Positions 25,801 through 39,828 of a stretch of 64,000 nt of DNA are shown here, piece after piece. This DNA is from Loxodes magnus (lineage: Eukaryota > Ciliophora > Karyorelictea > Loxodida > Loxodidae). The stretch lies in contig CAMPDV010000874.1 of assembly GCA_946699065.1 (NCBI GenBank), positions 100,816-164,815 of the forward strand, written 5' to 3'. The notes under the pieces are model-generated. The model did not search any database, had not been told where the DNA came from, and was given only the letters and a program-made list of their open reading frames with translations. Every line of letters begins with the position of its first letter. The stretch's first letter is position 1. Both the position numbers and the translations under genes were made by a program.

Positions 25801-28001
25801 TCTTCACTTTTCAAAAATATATATTACTTCTCAAAGCATACTCATGAAACTGAAATTCTTTCTTCTTTTCTTACTTTACTTCTTCACTTTTCAAAAATAC
25901 TTATTACTTCTCAAAACATACTCATGAAACTGAAATTCTTTCTTCTTTTCTTACTTTACTTCTTCACTTTTCAAAAATACTTATTACTTCTCAAAGCATA
26001 CTCATGAAACTGAAATTCTTTCTTCTTTTCTTACTTTACTTCTTCACTTTTCAAAAATACTTATTACTTCTCAAAGCATACTCATTAAAACTGAAACTCA
26101 ATCTTTTTTTCTTACTTTACTTCTTCACCTTTCTAAATACTTATCACTTCTCAAAGCATACTCATGAAACTGAAATTCTTTCTTCTTTTCTTACTTTACT
26201 TCTTCACTTTTCAAAAATACTTATTACTTCTCAAAGCATACTCATGAAACTGAAATTCTTTCTTCTTTTCTTACTTTACTTCTTCACTTTTCAAAAATAT
26301 ATATTACTTCTCAAAACATACTCATGAAACTGAAATTCTTTCTTCTTTTCTTACTTTACTTCTTCACTTTTCAAAAATATTTATTACTTCTCAAAGCATA
26401 CTCATTAAAACTGAAACTCAATCTTCTTTTCTTACTTTACTCTTTCAACATTTCTAAATACTTATTACTTCTCAAAGCATACTCATGAAACTGAAATTCT
26501 TTCTTCTTTTCTTACTTTACTTCTTCACTTTTCAAAAATACTTATTACTTCTCAAAGCATACTCATGAAACTGAAATTCAATAATCTTTTCTTACTTTAC
26601 TTCTTCACTTTTCAAAAATACTTATTACTTCTCAAAACATACTCATGAAACTGAAATTCTTTCTTCTTTTCTTACTTTACTTCTTCACCTTTCTAAATAC
26701 TTATCACTTCTCAAAGCATACTCATGAAACTGAAATTCTTTCTTCTTTTCTTACTTTACTTCTTCACTTTTCAAAATACTTATTACTTATCAAAGCATAC
26801 TCATGAAACTGAAATTCTTTCTTCTTTTCTTACTTTATTCTTCACTTTTCAAAAATATATATTACTTCTCAAAACATACTCATGAAACTGAAATTCTTTC
26901 TTCTTTTCTTACTTTACTTCTTCACTTTTCAAAATACTTATTACTTCTCAAAACATACTCATAAAACTGAAATTCTTTCTTCTTTTCTTACTTTACTTAT
27001 TCACTTTGACAAATACTTATTACTTCTCAAAGCATACTCCCTAAAACTGAAACTCTACCTTCTTTTCTTACTATACTTCTTCACTTTTCAAAAATACTTA
27101 TTACTTCTCAAAGCATACTCATGAAACTGAAATTCTTTCTTCTTTTCTTACTTTACTTATTCACCTTTCAAAAATTCATATTACTTCTCAAAGCATACTC
27201 CCTAAAACTGAAATTCTATCTACTTTTCTTACTTTACTTCTTCACTTTTCAAAAATACTTATTACTTCTCAAAGCATACTCATGAAACTGAAATTCTTTC
27301 TTCTTTTCTTACTTTACTTCTTCACTTTTCAAAAATATATATTACTTCTCAAAACATACTCATGAAACTGAAATTCTTTCTTCTTTTCTTACTTTACTTC
27401 TTCACTTTTCAAAATACTTATTACTTCTCAAAGCATACTCCCTAAAACTGAAATTCTATCTACTTTTCTTACTTTACTTCTTCACTTTTCAAAAATACTT
27501 ATTACTTCTCAAAGCATACTCATGAAACTGAAATTCAATCTTCTTTTCTTACTTTACTTCTTCACTTTTCAAAAATACTTATTACTTCTCAAAGCATACT
27601 CATGAAACTGAAATTCTTTCTTCTTTTCTTACTTAACTTCTTCACTTTTCAAAAATACTTATTACTTCTCAAAGCATACTCATGAAACTGAAATTCTTTC
27701 TTCTTTTCTTACTTTACTTCTTCACTTTTCAAAAATACTTATTACTTCTCAAAGCATACTCATGAAACTGAAATTCTTTCTTCTTTTCTTACTTTATTCT
27801 TCACTTTTCAAAAATATATATTACTTCTCAAAACATACTCATGAAACTGAAATTCTTTCTTCTTTTCTTACTTTACTTCTTCACTTTTCAAAAATACTTA
27901 TTACTTCTCAAAGCATACTCATTAAAACTGAAACTCAATCTTCTTTTCTTACTTTACTCTTTCAACATTTCTAAATACTTATTACTTCTCAAAGCATACT
28001 C
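22887..28001 (+). repeat. Array segment rich in reference monomers
   Basis: No gene or non-satellite sequence. Landmarks: a trimer starting at 23,531 with ATTCATAATAC, CTGAAATACTTTC and TTAACTTTTC, which returns at 40,688, 44,673 and 62,570; CTTTGACAAATATTTATT near 24,455; one AAAATTACTTATT variant near 24,620; a TTCTATTCTTAC monomer near 25,070; a duplication of about 300 bp at an offset of 479 bp (about 25,560-25,860 and 26,040-26,340) carrying ATTAAAACTG/CTCAATC and CTTATCAC; and a run of seven T near 26,105. Confidence 0.75.
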
Positions 28002-31000
28002 ATGAAACTGAAATTCTTTCTTCTTTTCTTACTATACTTCTTCACTTTTCAAAAATACTTATTACTTCTCAAAGCATATTCATAAAACTGAAACTCTACC
28101 TTCTTTTCTTACTTTACTTCTTCACTTTTCAAAAATATATATTACTTCTCAAAACATACTCATGAAACTGAAATTCTTTCTTCTTTTCTTACTTTACTTC
28201 TTCACTTTGACAAATACTTATTACTTCTCAAAGCATACTCCTTAAAACTGAAACTCAATCTTCTTTTCTTACTTTACTTCTTCACCTTTCTTAATACTTA
28301 TCACTTCTCAAAGCATATTCATAAAACTGAAACTCAATCTTCTTTTCTTACTTTACTTCTTCACTTTTCAAAATACTTATTACTTCTCAAAGCATACTCA
28401 TGAAACTGAAATTCTTTCTTCTTTTCTTACTTTACTTCTTCACTTTTCAAAAATACTTATTACTTCTCAAAGCATACTCATGAAACTGAAATTCTTTCTT
28501 CTTTTCTTACTTTACTTATTCACCTTTCTAAATACTTATTACTTCTCAAAACATACTCATGAAACTGAAATTCTTTCTTCTTTTCTTACTTTACTTCTTC
28601 ACTTTTCAAAAATATATATTACTTCTCAAAGCATACTCCTTAAAACTGATATTCTATCTTCTTTCCTTACTTTACTCTTTCAACATTTCTAAATACTTAT
28701 TACTTCTCAAAGCATACTCATAAAACTGAAATTCTATCTTCTTTTCTTACTTTACTTATTCACCTTTCAAAAATTCATATTACTTCTCAAAGCATACTCC
28801 CTAAAACTGAAATTCTATCTACTTTTCTTACTTTACTTCTTCACTTTTCAAAATACTTATTACTTCTCAAAGCATACTCATGAAACTGAAACTCTACCTT
28901 CTTTTCTTACTTTACTTCTTCACTTTTCAAAAATATATATTACTTCTCAAAGCATACTCATGAAACTGAAATTCTTTCTTCTTTTCTTACTTTACTTCTT
29001 CACTTTTCAAAAATACTTATTACTTCTCAAAGCATACTCATGAAACTGAAATTCTTTCTTCTTTTCTTACTTTATTCTTCACTTTTCAAAAATATATATT
29101 ACTTCTCAAAGCATACTCATGAAACTGAAATTCTTTCTTCTTTTCTTACTTTATTCTTCACTTTTCAAAAATATATATTACTTCTCAAAACATACTCATG
29201 AAACTGAAATTCTTTCTTCTTTTCTTACTTTACTTCTTCACTTTTCAAAAATACTTATTACTTCTCAAAGCATACTCATTAAAACTGAAACTCAATCTTC
29301 TTTTCTTACTTTACTCTTTCAACATTTCTAAATACTTATCACTTCTCAAAGCATACTCCTTAAAACTGAAATTCTATCTTCTTTTCTTACTTTATTCTTC
29401 ACTTTTCAAAAATACTTATTACTTCTCAAAGCATACTCATGAAACTGAAATTCTTTCTTCTTTTCTTACTTTACTTCTTCACTTTTCAAAAATTCATATT
29501 ACTTCTCAAAGCATACTCCCTAAAACTGAAACTCTACCTTCTTTTCTTACTATACTTCTTCACTTTTCAAAAATACTTATTACTTCTCAAAGCATACTCA
29601 TGAAACTGAAATTCTTTCTTCTTTTCTTACTTTACTTCTTCACTTTTCAAAAATTCATATTACTTCTCAAAGCATACTCCCTAAAACTGAAACTCTACCT
29701 TCTTTTCTTACTATACTTCTTCACTTTTCAAAAATACTTATTACTTCTCAAAGCATACTCATGAAACTGAAATTCTTTCTTCTTTTCTTACTTTATTCTT
29801 CACTTTTCAAAAATTCATATTACTTCTCAAAGCATACTCCCTAAAACTGAAATTCTATCTACTTTTCTTACTTTACTTCTTCACTTTTCAAAAATACTTA
29901 TTACTTCTCAAAGCATACTCATGAAACTGAAATTCTTTCTTCTTTTCTTACTTTACTTCTTCACTTTTCAAAAATATATATTACTTCTCAAAACATACTC
30001 ATGAAACTGAAATTCTTTCTTCTTTTCTTACTTTACTTCTTCACTTTTCAAAATACTTATTACTTCTCAAAGCATACTCCTTAAAACTGATATTCTATCT
30101 TCTTTCCTTACTTTACTCTTTCAACATTTCTAAATACTTATTACTTCTCAAAGCATACTCATGAAACTGAAATTCTATCTTCTTTCCTTACTTTACTCTT
30201 TCAACATTTCTAAATACTTATTACTTCTCAAAGCATACTCATGAAACTGAAATTCTTTCTTCTTTTCTTACTTTACTTATTCACTTTTCAAAAATACTTA
30301 TTACTTCTCAAAGCATACTCATGAAACTGAAATTCTTTCTTCTTTTCTTACTTTACTTCTTCACTTTTCAAAATACTTATTACTTCTCAAAGCATACTCA
30401 TGAAACTGAAATTCTTTCTTCTTTTCTTACTTTACTTCTTCACTTTTCAAAATACTTATTACTTCTCAAAACATACTCATAAAACTGAAATTCTTTCTTC
30501 TTTTCTTACTTTACTTATTCACTTTGACAAATACTTATTACTTCTCAAAGCATACTCCTTAAAACTGATATTCTTTCTTCTTTTCTTACTTTACTTCTTC
30601 ACTTTTCAAAATACTTATTACTTCTCAAAGCATACTCATGAAACTGAAATTCTTTCTTCTTTTCTTACTTTACTTCTTCACTTTTCAAAAATATATATTA
30701 CTTCTCAAAGCATACTCATGAAACTGAAATTCTTTCTTCTTTTCTTACTTTACTTCTTCACTTTTCAAAATACTTATTACTTCTCAAAGCATACTCATGA
30801 AACTGAAATTCTTTCTTCTTTTCTTACTTTACTTCTTCACTTTTCAAAAATACTTATTACTTCTCAAAGCATACTCATGAAACTGAATTTCTTTCTTCTT
30901 TTCTTACTTTATTCTTCACTTTTCAAAAATATATATTACTTCTCAAAACATACTCATGAAACTGAAACTCTACCTTCTTTTCTTACTTTACTTCTTCACT

Positions 31001-32364
31001 TTTCAAAAATATATATTACTTCTCAAAGCATACTCATGAAACTGAAATTCTTTCTTATTTTCTTACTTTACTTCTTCACTTTTCAAAAATACTTATTACT
31101 TCTCAAAGCATACTCATGAAACTGAAACTCTACCTTCTATTCTTACTTTACTTCTTCACTTTTCAAAAATACTTATTACTTCTCAAAGCATACTCATGAA
31201 ACTGAAATTCTTTCTTCTTTTCTTACTTTATTCTTCACTTTTCAAAAATACTTATTACTTCTCAAAGCATACTCATGAAACTGAAATTCTTTCTTCTTTT
31301 CTTACTTTACTTCTTCACTTTTCAAAATACTTATTACTTCTCAAAGCATACTCATGAAACTGAAATTCTTTCTTCTTTTCTTACTTTACTTCTTCACTTT
31401 TCAAAAATACTTATTACTTCTCAAAGCATACTCATGAAACTGAAATTCTTTCTTCTTTTCTTACTTTACTTCTTCACTTTTCAAAAATACTTATTACTTC
31501 TCAAAGCATACTCATGAAACTGAAATTCTTTCTTCTTTTCTTACTTTATTCTTCACTTTTCAAAAATATATATTACTTCTCAAAACATACTCATGAAACT
31601 GAAACTCTACCTTCTTTTCTTACTTTACTTCTTCACTTTTCAAAAATACTTATTACTTCTCAAAGCATACTCATGAAACTGAAATTCTTTCTTCTTTTCT
31701 TACTTTACTTCTTCACCTTTCTAAATACTTATCACTTCTCAAAGCATACTCATGAAACTGAAATTCTTTCTTCTTTTCTTACTTTACTTCTTCACTTTTC
31801 AAAATACTTATTACTTATCAAAGCATACTCCTTTAAACTGAAATTCTATAATCTTTTCTTACTTTACTTCTTAACTTTTCAAAATACTTATTACTTCTCA
31901 AAGCATACTCCTTAAAACTGATATTCTATCTTCTTTTCTTACTTTACTTCTTCACTTTTCAAAATACTTATTACTTCTCAAAACATACTCCTTAAAACTG
32001 AAATTCTTTCTTCTTTTCTTACTTTATTCTTCACTTTTCAAAAATACTTATTACTTCTCAAAGCATACTCATGAAACTGAAATTCTTTCTTCTTTTCTTA
32101 CTTTACTTCTTCACTTTTCAAAAATATATATTACTTCTCAAAGCATACTCATGAAACTGAAATTCTTTCTTCTTTTCTTACTTTACTTCTTCACTTTTCA
32201 AAATACTTATTACTTCTCAAAGCATACTCATGAAACTGAAATTCTTTCTTCTTTTCTTACTTTACTTCTTCACTTTTCAAAAATACTTATTACTTCTCAA
32301 AGCATACTCATGAAACTGAAATTCTTTCTTCTTTTCTTACTTTACTTCTTCACTTTTCAAAAAT
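28002..32364 (+). repeat. ~4-kb parental block, paralogous to 33.3-36.5 kb and 36.7-40.7 kb
   Basis: From 28,002 it matches 33,269 onward (offset 5267, later 5266, then 5343-5346 after small insertions or deletions of whole monomers). About 28,340-32,364 matches about 36,718-40,742 (offset 8379/8378, locally 8455-8458). Shared rare signs: AAAGCATATTCATAAAACTG near 28,070 and 28,310; TTCTTATTTTC at 31,053 (also 36,399 and 39,511); TTCTATTC near 31,135. Being more diverged from the other two than they are from each other, it is likely the older copy. This is inference. Confidence 0.8.
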
Positions 32365-33268
32365 ATATATTACTTCTCAAAACATACTCATGAAACTGAA
32401 ATTCTTTCTTCTTTTCTTACTTTACTTCTTCACTTTTCAAAATACTTATTACTTCTCAAAGCATACTCCCTAAAACTGAAATTCTATCTACTTTTCTTAC
32501 TTTACTTCTTCACTTTTCAAAAATACTTATTACTTCTCAAAGCATACTCATGAAACTGAAATTCTTTCTTCTTTTCTTACTTTACTTCTTCACTTTTCAA
32601 AAATATATATTACTTCTCAAAACATACTCATGAAACTGAAATTCTTTCTTCTTTTCTTACTTTACTTCTTCACTTTTCAAAATACTTATTACTTCTCAAA
32701 GCATACTCCCTAAAACTGAAATTCTATCTACTTTTCTTACTTTACTTCTTCACTTTTCAAAAATACTTATTACTTCTCAAAGCATACTCATGAAACTGAA
32801 ATTCAATCTTCTTTTCTTACTTTACTTCTTCACTTTTCAAAAATACTTATTACTTCTCAAAGCATACTCATGAAACTGAAATTCTTTCTTCTTTTCTTAC
32901 TTTACTTCTTCACTTTTCAAAATACTTATTACTTCTCAAAGCATACTCATGAAACTGAAATTCTTTCTTCTTTTCTTACTTTACTTCTTCACTTTTCAAA
33001 AATACTTATTACTTCTCAAAGCATACTCATGAAACTGAAATTCTTTCTTCTTTTCTTACTTTATTCTTCACTTTTCAAAAATATATATTACTTCTCAAAA
33101 CATACTCATGAAACTGAAATTCTTTCTTCTTTTCTTACTTTACTTCTTCACTTTTCAAAAATTCATATTACTTCTCAAAGCATACTCCCTAAAACTGAAA
33201 CTCTACCTTCTTTTCTTACTATACTTCTTCACTTTTCAAAAATACTTATTACTTCTCAAAGCATACTC
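32365..33268 (+). repeat. Array segment between paralogous blocks
   Basis: Mostly reference and 4-A-tract monomers, with two close copies of a CCCTAAAACTG/ATCTAC monomer near 32,466 and 32,706 at a 240-bp spacing, a local trimer repeat. No gene seen. Confidence 0.75.
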
Positions 33269-33604
33269 ATGAAACTGAAATTCTTTCTTCTTTTCTTACT
33301 ATACTTCTTCACTTTTCAAAAATACTTATTACTTCTCAAAGCATATTCATAAAACTGAAACTCTACCTTCTTTTCTTACTTTACTTCTTCACTTTTCAAA
33401 AATATATATTACTTCTCAAAACATACTCATGAAACTGAAATTCTTTCTTCTTTTCTTACTTTACTTCTTCACTTTGACAAATACTTATTACTTCTCAAAG
33501 CATACTCCTTAAAACTGAAACTCAATCTTCTTTTCTTACTTTACTTCTTCACCTTTCTAAATACTTATCACTTCTCAAAGCATATTCATAAAACTGAAAC
33601 TCAA

Positions 33605-36600
33605 TCTTCTTTTCTTACTTTACTTCTTCACTTTTCAAAATACTTATTACTTCTCAAAGCATACTCATGAAACTGAAATTCTTTCTTCTTTTCTTACTTT
33701 ACTTCTTCACTTTTCAAAAATACTTATTACTTCTCAAAGCATACTCATGAAACTGAAATTCTTTCTTCTTTTCTTACTTTACTTATTCACCTTTCTAAAT
33801 ACTTATTACTTCTCAAAACATACTCATGAAACTGAAATTCTTTCTTCTTTTCTTACTTTACTTCTTCACTTTTCAAAATACTTATTACTTCTCAAAGCAT
33901 ACTCCTTAAAACTGATATTCTATCTTCTTTCCTTACTTTACTCTTTCAACATTTCTAAATACTTATTACTTCTCAAAGCATACTCATAAAACTGAAATTC
34001 TATCTTCTTTTCTTACTTTACTTATTCACCTTTCAAAAATTCATATTACTTCTCAAAGCATACTCCCTAAAACTGAAATTCTATCTACTTTTCTTACTTT
34101 ACTTCTTCACTTTTCAAAATACTTATTACTTCTCAAAGCATACTCATGAAACTGAAACTCTACCTTCTTTTCTTACTTTACTTCTTCACTTTTCAAAAAT
34201 ATATATTACTTCTCAAAGCATACTCATGAAACTGAAATTCTTTCTTCTTTTCTTACTTTACTTCTTCACTTTTCAAAAATACTTATTACTTCTCAAAGCA
34301 TACTCATGAAACTGAAATTCTTTCTTCTTTTCTTACTTTATTCTTCACTTTTCAAAAATATATATTACTTCTCAAAGCATACTCATGAAACTGAAATTCT
34401 TTCTTCTTTTCTTACTTTATTCTTCACTTTTCAAAAATATATATTACTTCTCAAAACATACTCATGAAACTGAAATTCTTTCTTCTTTTCTTACTTTACT
34501 TCTTCACTTTTCAAAAATACTTATTACTTCTCAAAGCATACTCATTAAAACTGAAACTCAATCTTCTTTTCTTACTTTACTCTTTCAACATTTCTAAATA
34601 CTTATCACTTCTCAAAGCATACTCATGAAACTGAAATTCTTTCTTCTTTTCTTACTTTATTCTTCACTTTTCAAAAATATATATTACTTCTCAAAACATA
34701 CTCATGAAACTGAAATTCTATCTTCTTTTCTTACTTTATTCTTCACTTTTCAAAAATACTTATTACTTCTCAAAGCATACTCATGAAACTGAAATTCTTT
34801 CTTCTTTTCTTACTTTACTTCTTCACTTTTCAAAAATATATATTACTTCTCAAAGCATACTCATGAAACTGAAATTCTTTCTTCTTTTCTTACTTTACTT
34901 CTTCACTTTTCAAAAATACTTATTACTTCTCAAAGCATACTCATGAAACTGAAATTCTTTCTTCTTTTCTTACTTTACTTCTTCACTTTTCAAAAATTCA
35001 TATTACTTCTCAAAGCATACTCCCTAAAACTGAAACTCTACCTTCTTTTCTTACTATACTTCTTCACTTTTCAAAAATACTTATTACTTCTCAAAGCATA
35101 CTCATGAAACTGAAATTCTTTCTTCTTTTCTTACTTTATTCTTCACTTTTCAAAAATTCATATTACTTCTCAAAGCATACTCCCTAAAACTGAAATTCTA
35201 TCTACTTTTCTTACTTTACTTCTTCACTTTTCAAAAATACTTATTACTTCTCAAAGCATACTCATGAAACTGAAATTCTTTCTTCTTTTCTTACTTTACT
35301 TCTTCACTTTTCAAAAATATATATTACTTCTCAAAACATACTCATGAAACTGAAATTCTTTCTTCTTTTCTTACTTTACTTCTTCACTTTTCAAAATACT
35401 TATTACTTCTCAAAGCATACTCCTTAAAACTGATATTCTATCTTCTTTCCTTACTTTACTCTTTCAACATTTCTAAATACTTATTACTTCTCAAAGCATA
35501 CTCATGAAACTGAAATTCTATCTTCTTTCCTTACTTTACTCTTTCAACATTTCTAAATACTTATTACTTCTCAAAGCATACTCATGAAACTGAAATTCTT
35601 TCTTCTTTTCTTACTTTACTTATTCACTTTTCAAAAATACTTATTACTTCTCAAAGCATACTCATGAAACTGAAATTCTTTCTTCTTTTCTTACTTTACT
35701 TCTTCACTTTTCAAAATACTTATTACTTCTCAAAGCATACTCATGAAACTGAAATTCTTTCTTCTTTTCTTACTTTACTTCTTCACTTTTCAAAATACTT
35801 ATTACTTCTCAAAACATACTCATAAAACTGAAATTCTTTCTTCTTTTCTTACTTTACTTATTCACTTTGACAAATACTTATTACTTCTCAAAGCATACTC
35901 CTTAAAACTGATATTCTTTCTTCTTTTCTTACTTTACTTCTTCACTTTTCAAAATACTTATTACTTCTCAAAGCATACTCATGAAACTGAAATTCTTTCT
36001 TCTTTTCTTACTTTACTTCTTCACTTTTCAAAAATACTTATTACTTCTCAAAGCATACTCCTTAAAACTGAAATTCAATCTTCTTTTCTTACTTTACTTC
36101 TTCACTTTTCAAAAATATATATTTCTTATCAAAGCATACTCATGAAACTGAAATTCTTTCTTCTTTTCTTACTTTACTTCTTCACTTTTCAAAAATACTT
36201 ATTACTTCTCAAAGCATACTCATGAAACTGAATTTCTTTCTTCTTTTCTTACTTTACTTCTTCGCTTTTCAAAAATACTTATTACTTCTCAAAACATACT
36301 CATGAAACTGAAACTCTACCTTCTTTTCTTACTTTACTTCTTCACTTTTCAAAAATATATATTACTTCTCAAAGCATACTCATGAAACTGAAATTCTTTC
36401 TTATTTTCTTACTTTACTTCTTCACTTTTCAAAAATACTTATTACTTCTCAAAGCATACTCATGAAACTGAAACTCTACCTTCTATTCTTACTTTACTTC
36501 TTCACTTTTCAAAAATACTTATTACTTCTCAAAGCATACTCATGAAACTGAAATTCTTTCTTCTTTTCTTACTTTATTCTTCACTTTTCAAAAATACTTA

Positions 36601-36716
36601 TTACTTCTCAAAGCATACTCATGAAACTGAAATTCTTTCTTCTTTTCTTACTTTACTTCTTCACTTTTCAAAATACTTATTACTTCTCAAAGCATACTCA
36701 TGAAACTGAAATTCTT
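33605..36716 (+). repeat. 39-monomer tandem duplication, copy 1 (3112 bp)
   Basis: Aligned by eye to 36,717-39,828, with the match continuing to 36,752/39,864. I noticed no differences over about 3.1 kb. Even a private CpG-bearing variant, CTTCGCTTTTC, is shared (G at 36,264 and 39,376), as is TTCTTATTTTC (36,399 and 39,511). The left edge is ACTCAATC against ATTCTTTC at 33,604/36,716. The copies abut exactly, so this is a clean direct duplication. Confidence 0.92.
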
Positions 36717-39700
36717 TCTTCTTTTCTTACTTTACTTCTTCACTTTTCAAAATACTTATTACTTCTCAAAGCATACTCATGAAACTGAAATTCTTTCTTC
36801 TTTTCTTACTTTACTTCTTCACTTTTCAAAAATACTTATTACTTCTCAAAGCATACTCATGAAACTGAAATTCTTTCTTCTTTTCTTACTTTACTTATTC
36901 ACCTTTCTAAATACTTATTACTTCTCAAAACATACTCATGAAACTGAAATTCTTTCTTCTTTTCTTACTTTACTTCTTCACTTTTCAAAATACTTATTAC
37001 TTCTCAAAGCATACTCCTTAAAACTGATATTCTATCTTCTTTCCTTACTTTACTCTTTCAACATTTCTAAATACTTATTACTTCTCAAAGCATACTCATA
37101 AAACTGAAATTCTATCTTCTTTTCTTACTTTACTTATTCACCTTTCAAAAATTCATATTACTTCTCAAAGCATACTCCCTAAAACTGAAATTCTATCTAC
37201 TTTTCTTACTTTACTTCTTCACTTTTCAAAATACTTATTACTTCTCAAAGCATACTCATGAAACTGAAACTCTACCTTCTTTTCTTACTTTACTTCTTCA
37301 CTTTTCAAAAATATATATTACTTCTCAAAGCATACTCATGAAACTGAAATTCTTTCTTCTTTTCTTACTTTACTTCTTCACTTTTCAAAAATACTTATTA
37401 CTTCTCAAAGCATACTCATGAAACTGAAATTCTTTCTTCTTTTCTTACTTTATTCTTCACTTTTCAAAAATATATATTACTTCTCAAAGCATACTCATGA
37501 AACTGAAATTCTTTCTTCTTTTCTTACTTTATTCTTCACTTTTCAAAAATATATATTACTTCTCAAAACATACTCATGAAACTGAAATTCTTTCTTCTTT
37601 TCTTACTTTACTTCTTCACTTTTCAAAAATACTTATTACTTCTCAAAGCATACTCATTAAAACTGAAACTCAATCTTCTTTTCTTACTTTACTCTTTCAA
37701 CATTTCTAAATACTTATCACTTCTCAAAGCATACTCATGAAACTGAAATTCTTTCTTCTTTTCTTACTTTATTCTTCACTTTTCAAAAATATATATTACT
37801 TCTCAAAACATACTCATGAAACTGAAATTCTATCTTCTTTTCTTACTTTATTCTTCACTTTTCAAAAATACTTATTACTTCTCAAAGCATACTCATGAAA
37901 CTGAAATTCTTTCTTCTTTTCTTACTTTACTTCTTCACTTTTCAAAAATATATATTACTTCTCAAAGCATACTCATGAAACTGAAATTCTTTCTTCTTTT
38001 CTTACTTTACTTCTTCACTTTTCAAAAATACTTATTACTTCTCAAAGCATACTCATGAAACTGAAATTCTTTCTTCTTTTCTTACTTTACTTCTTCACTT
38101 TTCAAAAATTCATATTACTTCTCAAAGCATACTCCCTAAAACTGAAACTCTACCTTCTTTTCTTACTATACTTCTTCACTTTTCAAAAATACTTATTACT
38201 TCTCAAAGCATACTCATGAAACTGAAATTCTTTCTTCTTTTCTTACTTTATTCTTCACTTTTCAAAAATTCATATTACTTCTCAAAGCATACTCCCTAAA
38301 ACTGAAATTCTATCTACTTTTCTTACTTTACTTCTTCACTTTTCAAAAATACTTATTACTTCTCAAAGCATACTCATGAAACTGAAATTCTTTCTTCTTT
38401 TCTTACTTTACTTCTTCACTTTTCAAAAATATATATTACTTCTCAAAACATACTCATGAAACTGAAATTCTTTCTTCTTTTCTTACTTTACTTCTTCACT
38501 TTTCAAAATACTTATTACTTCTCAAAGCATACTCCTTAAAACTGATATTCTATCTTCTTTCCTTACTTTACTCTTTCAACATTTCTAAATACTTATTACT
38601 TCTCAAAGCATACTCATGAAACTGAAATTCTATCTTCTTTCCTTACTTTACTCTTTCAACATTTCTAAATACTTATTACTTCTCAAAGCATACTCATGAA
38701 ACTGAAATTCTTTCTTCTTTTCTTACTTTACTTATTCACTTTTCAAAAATACTTATTACTTCTCAAAGCATACTCATGAAACTGAAATTCTTTCTTCTTT
38801 TCTTACTTTACTTCTTCACTTTTCAAAATACTTATTACTTCTCAAAGCATACTCATGAAACTGAAATTCTTTCTTCTTTTCTTACTTTACTTCTTCACTT
38901 TTCAAAATACTTATTACTTCTCAAAACATACTCATAAAACTGAAATTCTTTCTTCTTTTCTTACTTTACTTATTCACTTTGACAAATACTTATTACTTCT
39001 CAAAGCATACTCCTTAAAACTGATATTCTTTCTTCTTTTCTTACTTTACTTCTTCACTTTTCAAAATACTTATTACTTCTCAAAGCATACTCATGAAACT
39101 GAAATTCTTTCTTCTTTTCTTACTTTACTTCTTCACTTTTCAAAAATACTTATTACTTCTCAAAGCATACTCCTTAAAACTGAAATTCAATCTTCTTTTC
39201 TTACTTTACTTCTTCACTTTTCAAAAATATATATTTCTTATCAAAGCATACTCATGAAACTGAAATTCTTTCTTCTTTTCTTACTTTACTTCTTCACTTT
39301 TCAAAAATACTTATTACTTCTCAAAGCATACTCATGAAACTGAATTTCTTTCTTCTTTTCTTACTTTACTTCTTCGCTTTTCAAAAATACTTATTACTTC
39401 TCAAAACATACTCATGAAACTGAAACTCTACCTTCTTTTCTTACTTTACTTCTTCACTTTTCAAAAATATATATTACTTCTCAAAGCATACTCATGAAAC
39501 TGAAATTCTTTCTTATTTTCTTACTTTACTTCTTCACTTTTCAAAAATACTTATTACTTCTCAAAGCATACTCATGAAACTGAAACTCTACCTTCTATTC
39601 TTACTTTACTTCTTCACTTTTCAAAAATACTTATTACTTCTCAAAGCATACTCATGAAACTGAAATTCTTTCTTCTTTTCTTACTTTATTCTTCACTTTT

Positions 39701-39828
39701 CAAAAATACTTATTACTTCTCAAAGCATACTCATGAAACTGAAATTCTTTCTTCTTTTCTTACTTTACTTCTTCACTTTTCAAAATACTTATTACTTCTC
39801 AAAGCATACTCATGAAACTGAAATTCTT
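36717..39828 (+). repeat. 39-monomer tandem duplication, copy 2 (3112 bp)
   Basis: Partner of 33,605-36,716. It leaves the match at about 39,865 (5-A against 4-A tract) and continues into sequence resembling 31.3-32.4 kb. The three-way relation with 28.0-32.4 kb suggests that a 4-kb block was copied first and 3.1 kb of the copy was then doubled. Confidence 0.92.

Noticed and set aside
25049-26327. Chain of open frames joined by ATGA overlaps, looking like a translationally coupled operon
   Set aside because: The overlap is the monomer junction TCATGA and appears at nearly every unit. There is no ribosome-binding-site pattern distinct from the repeat.
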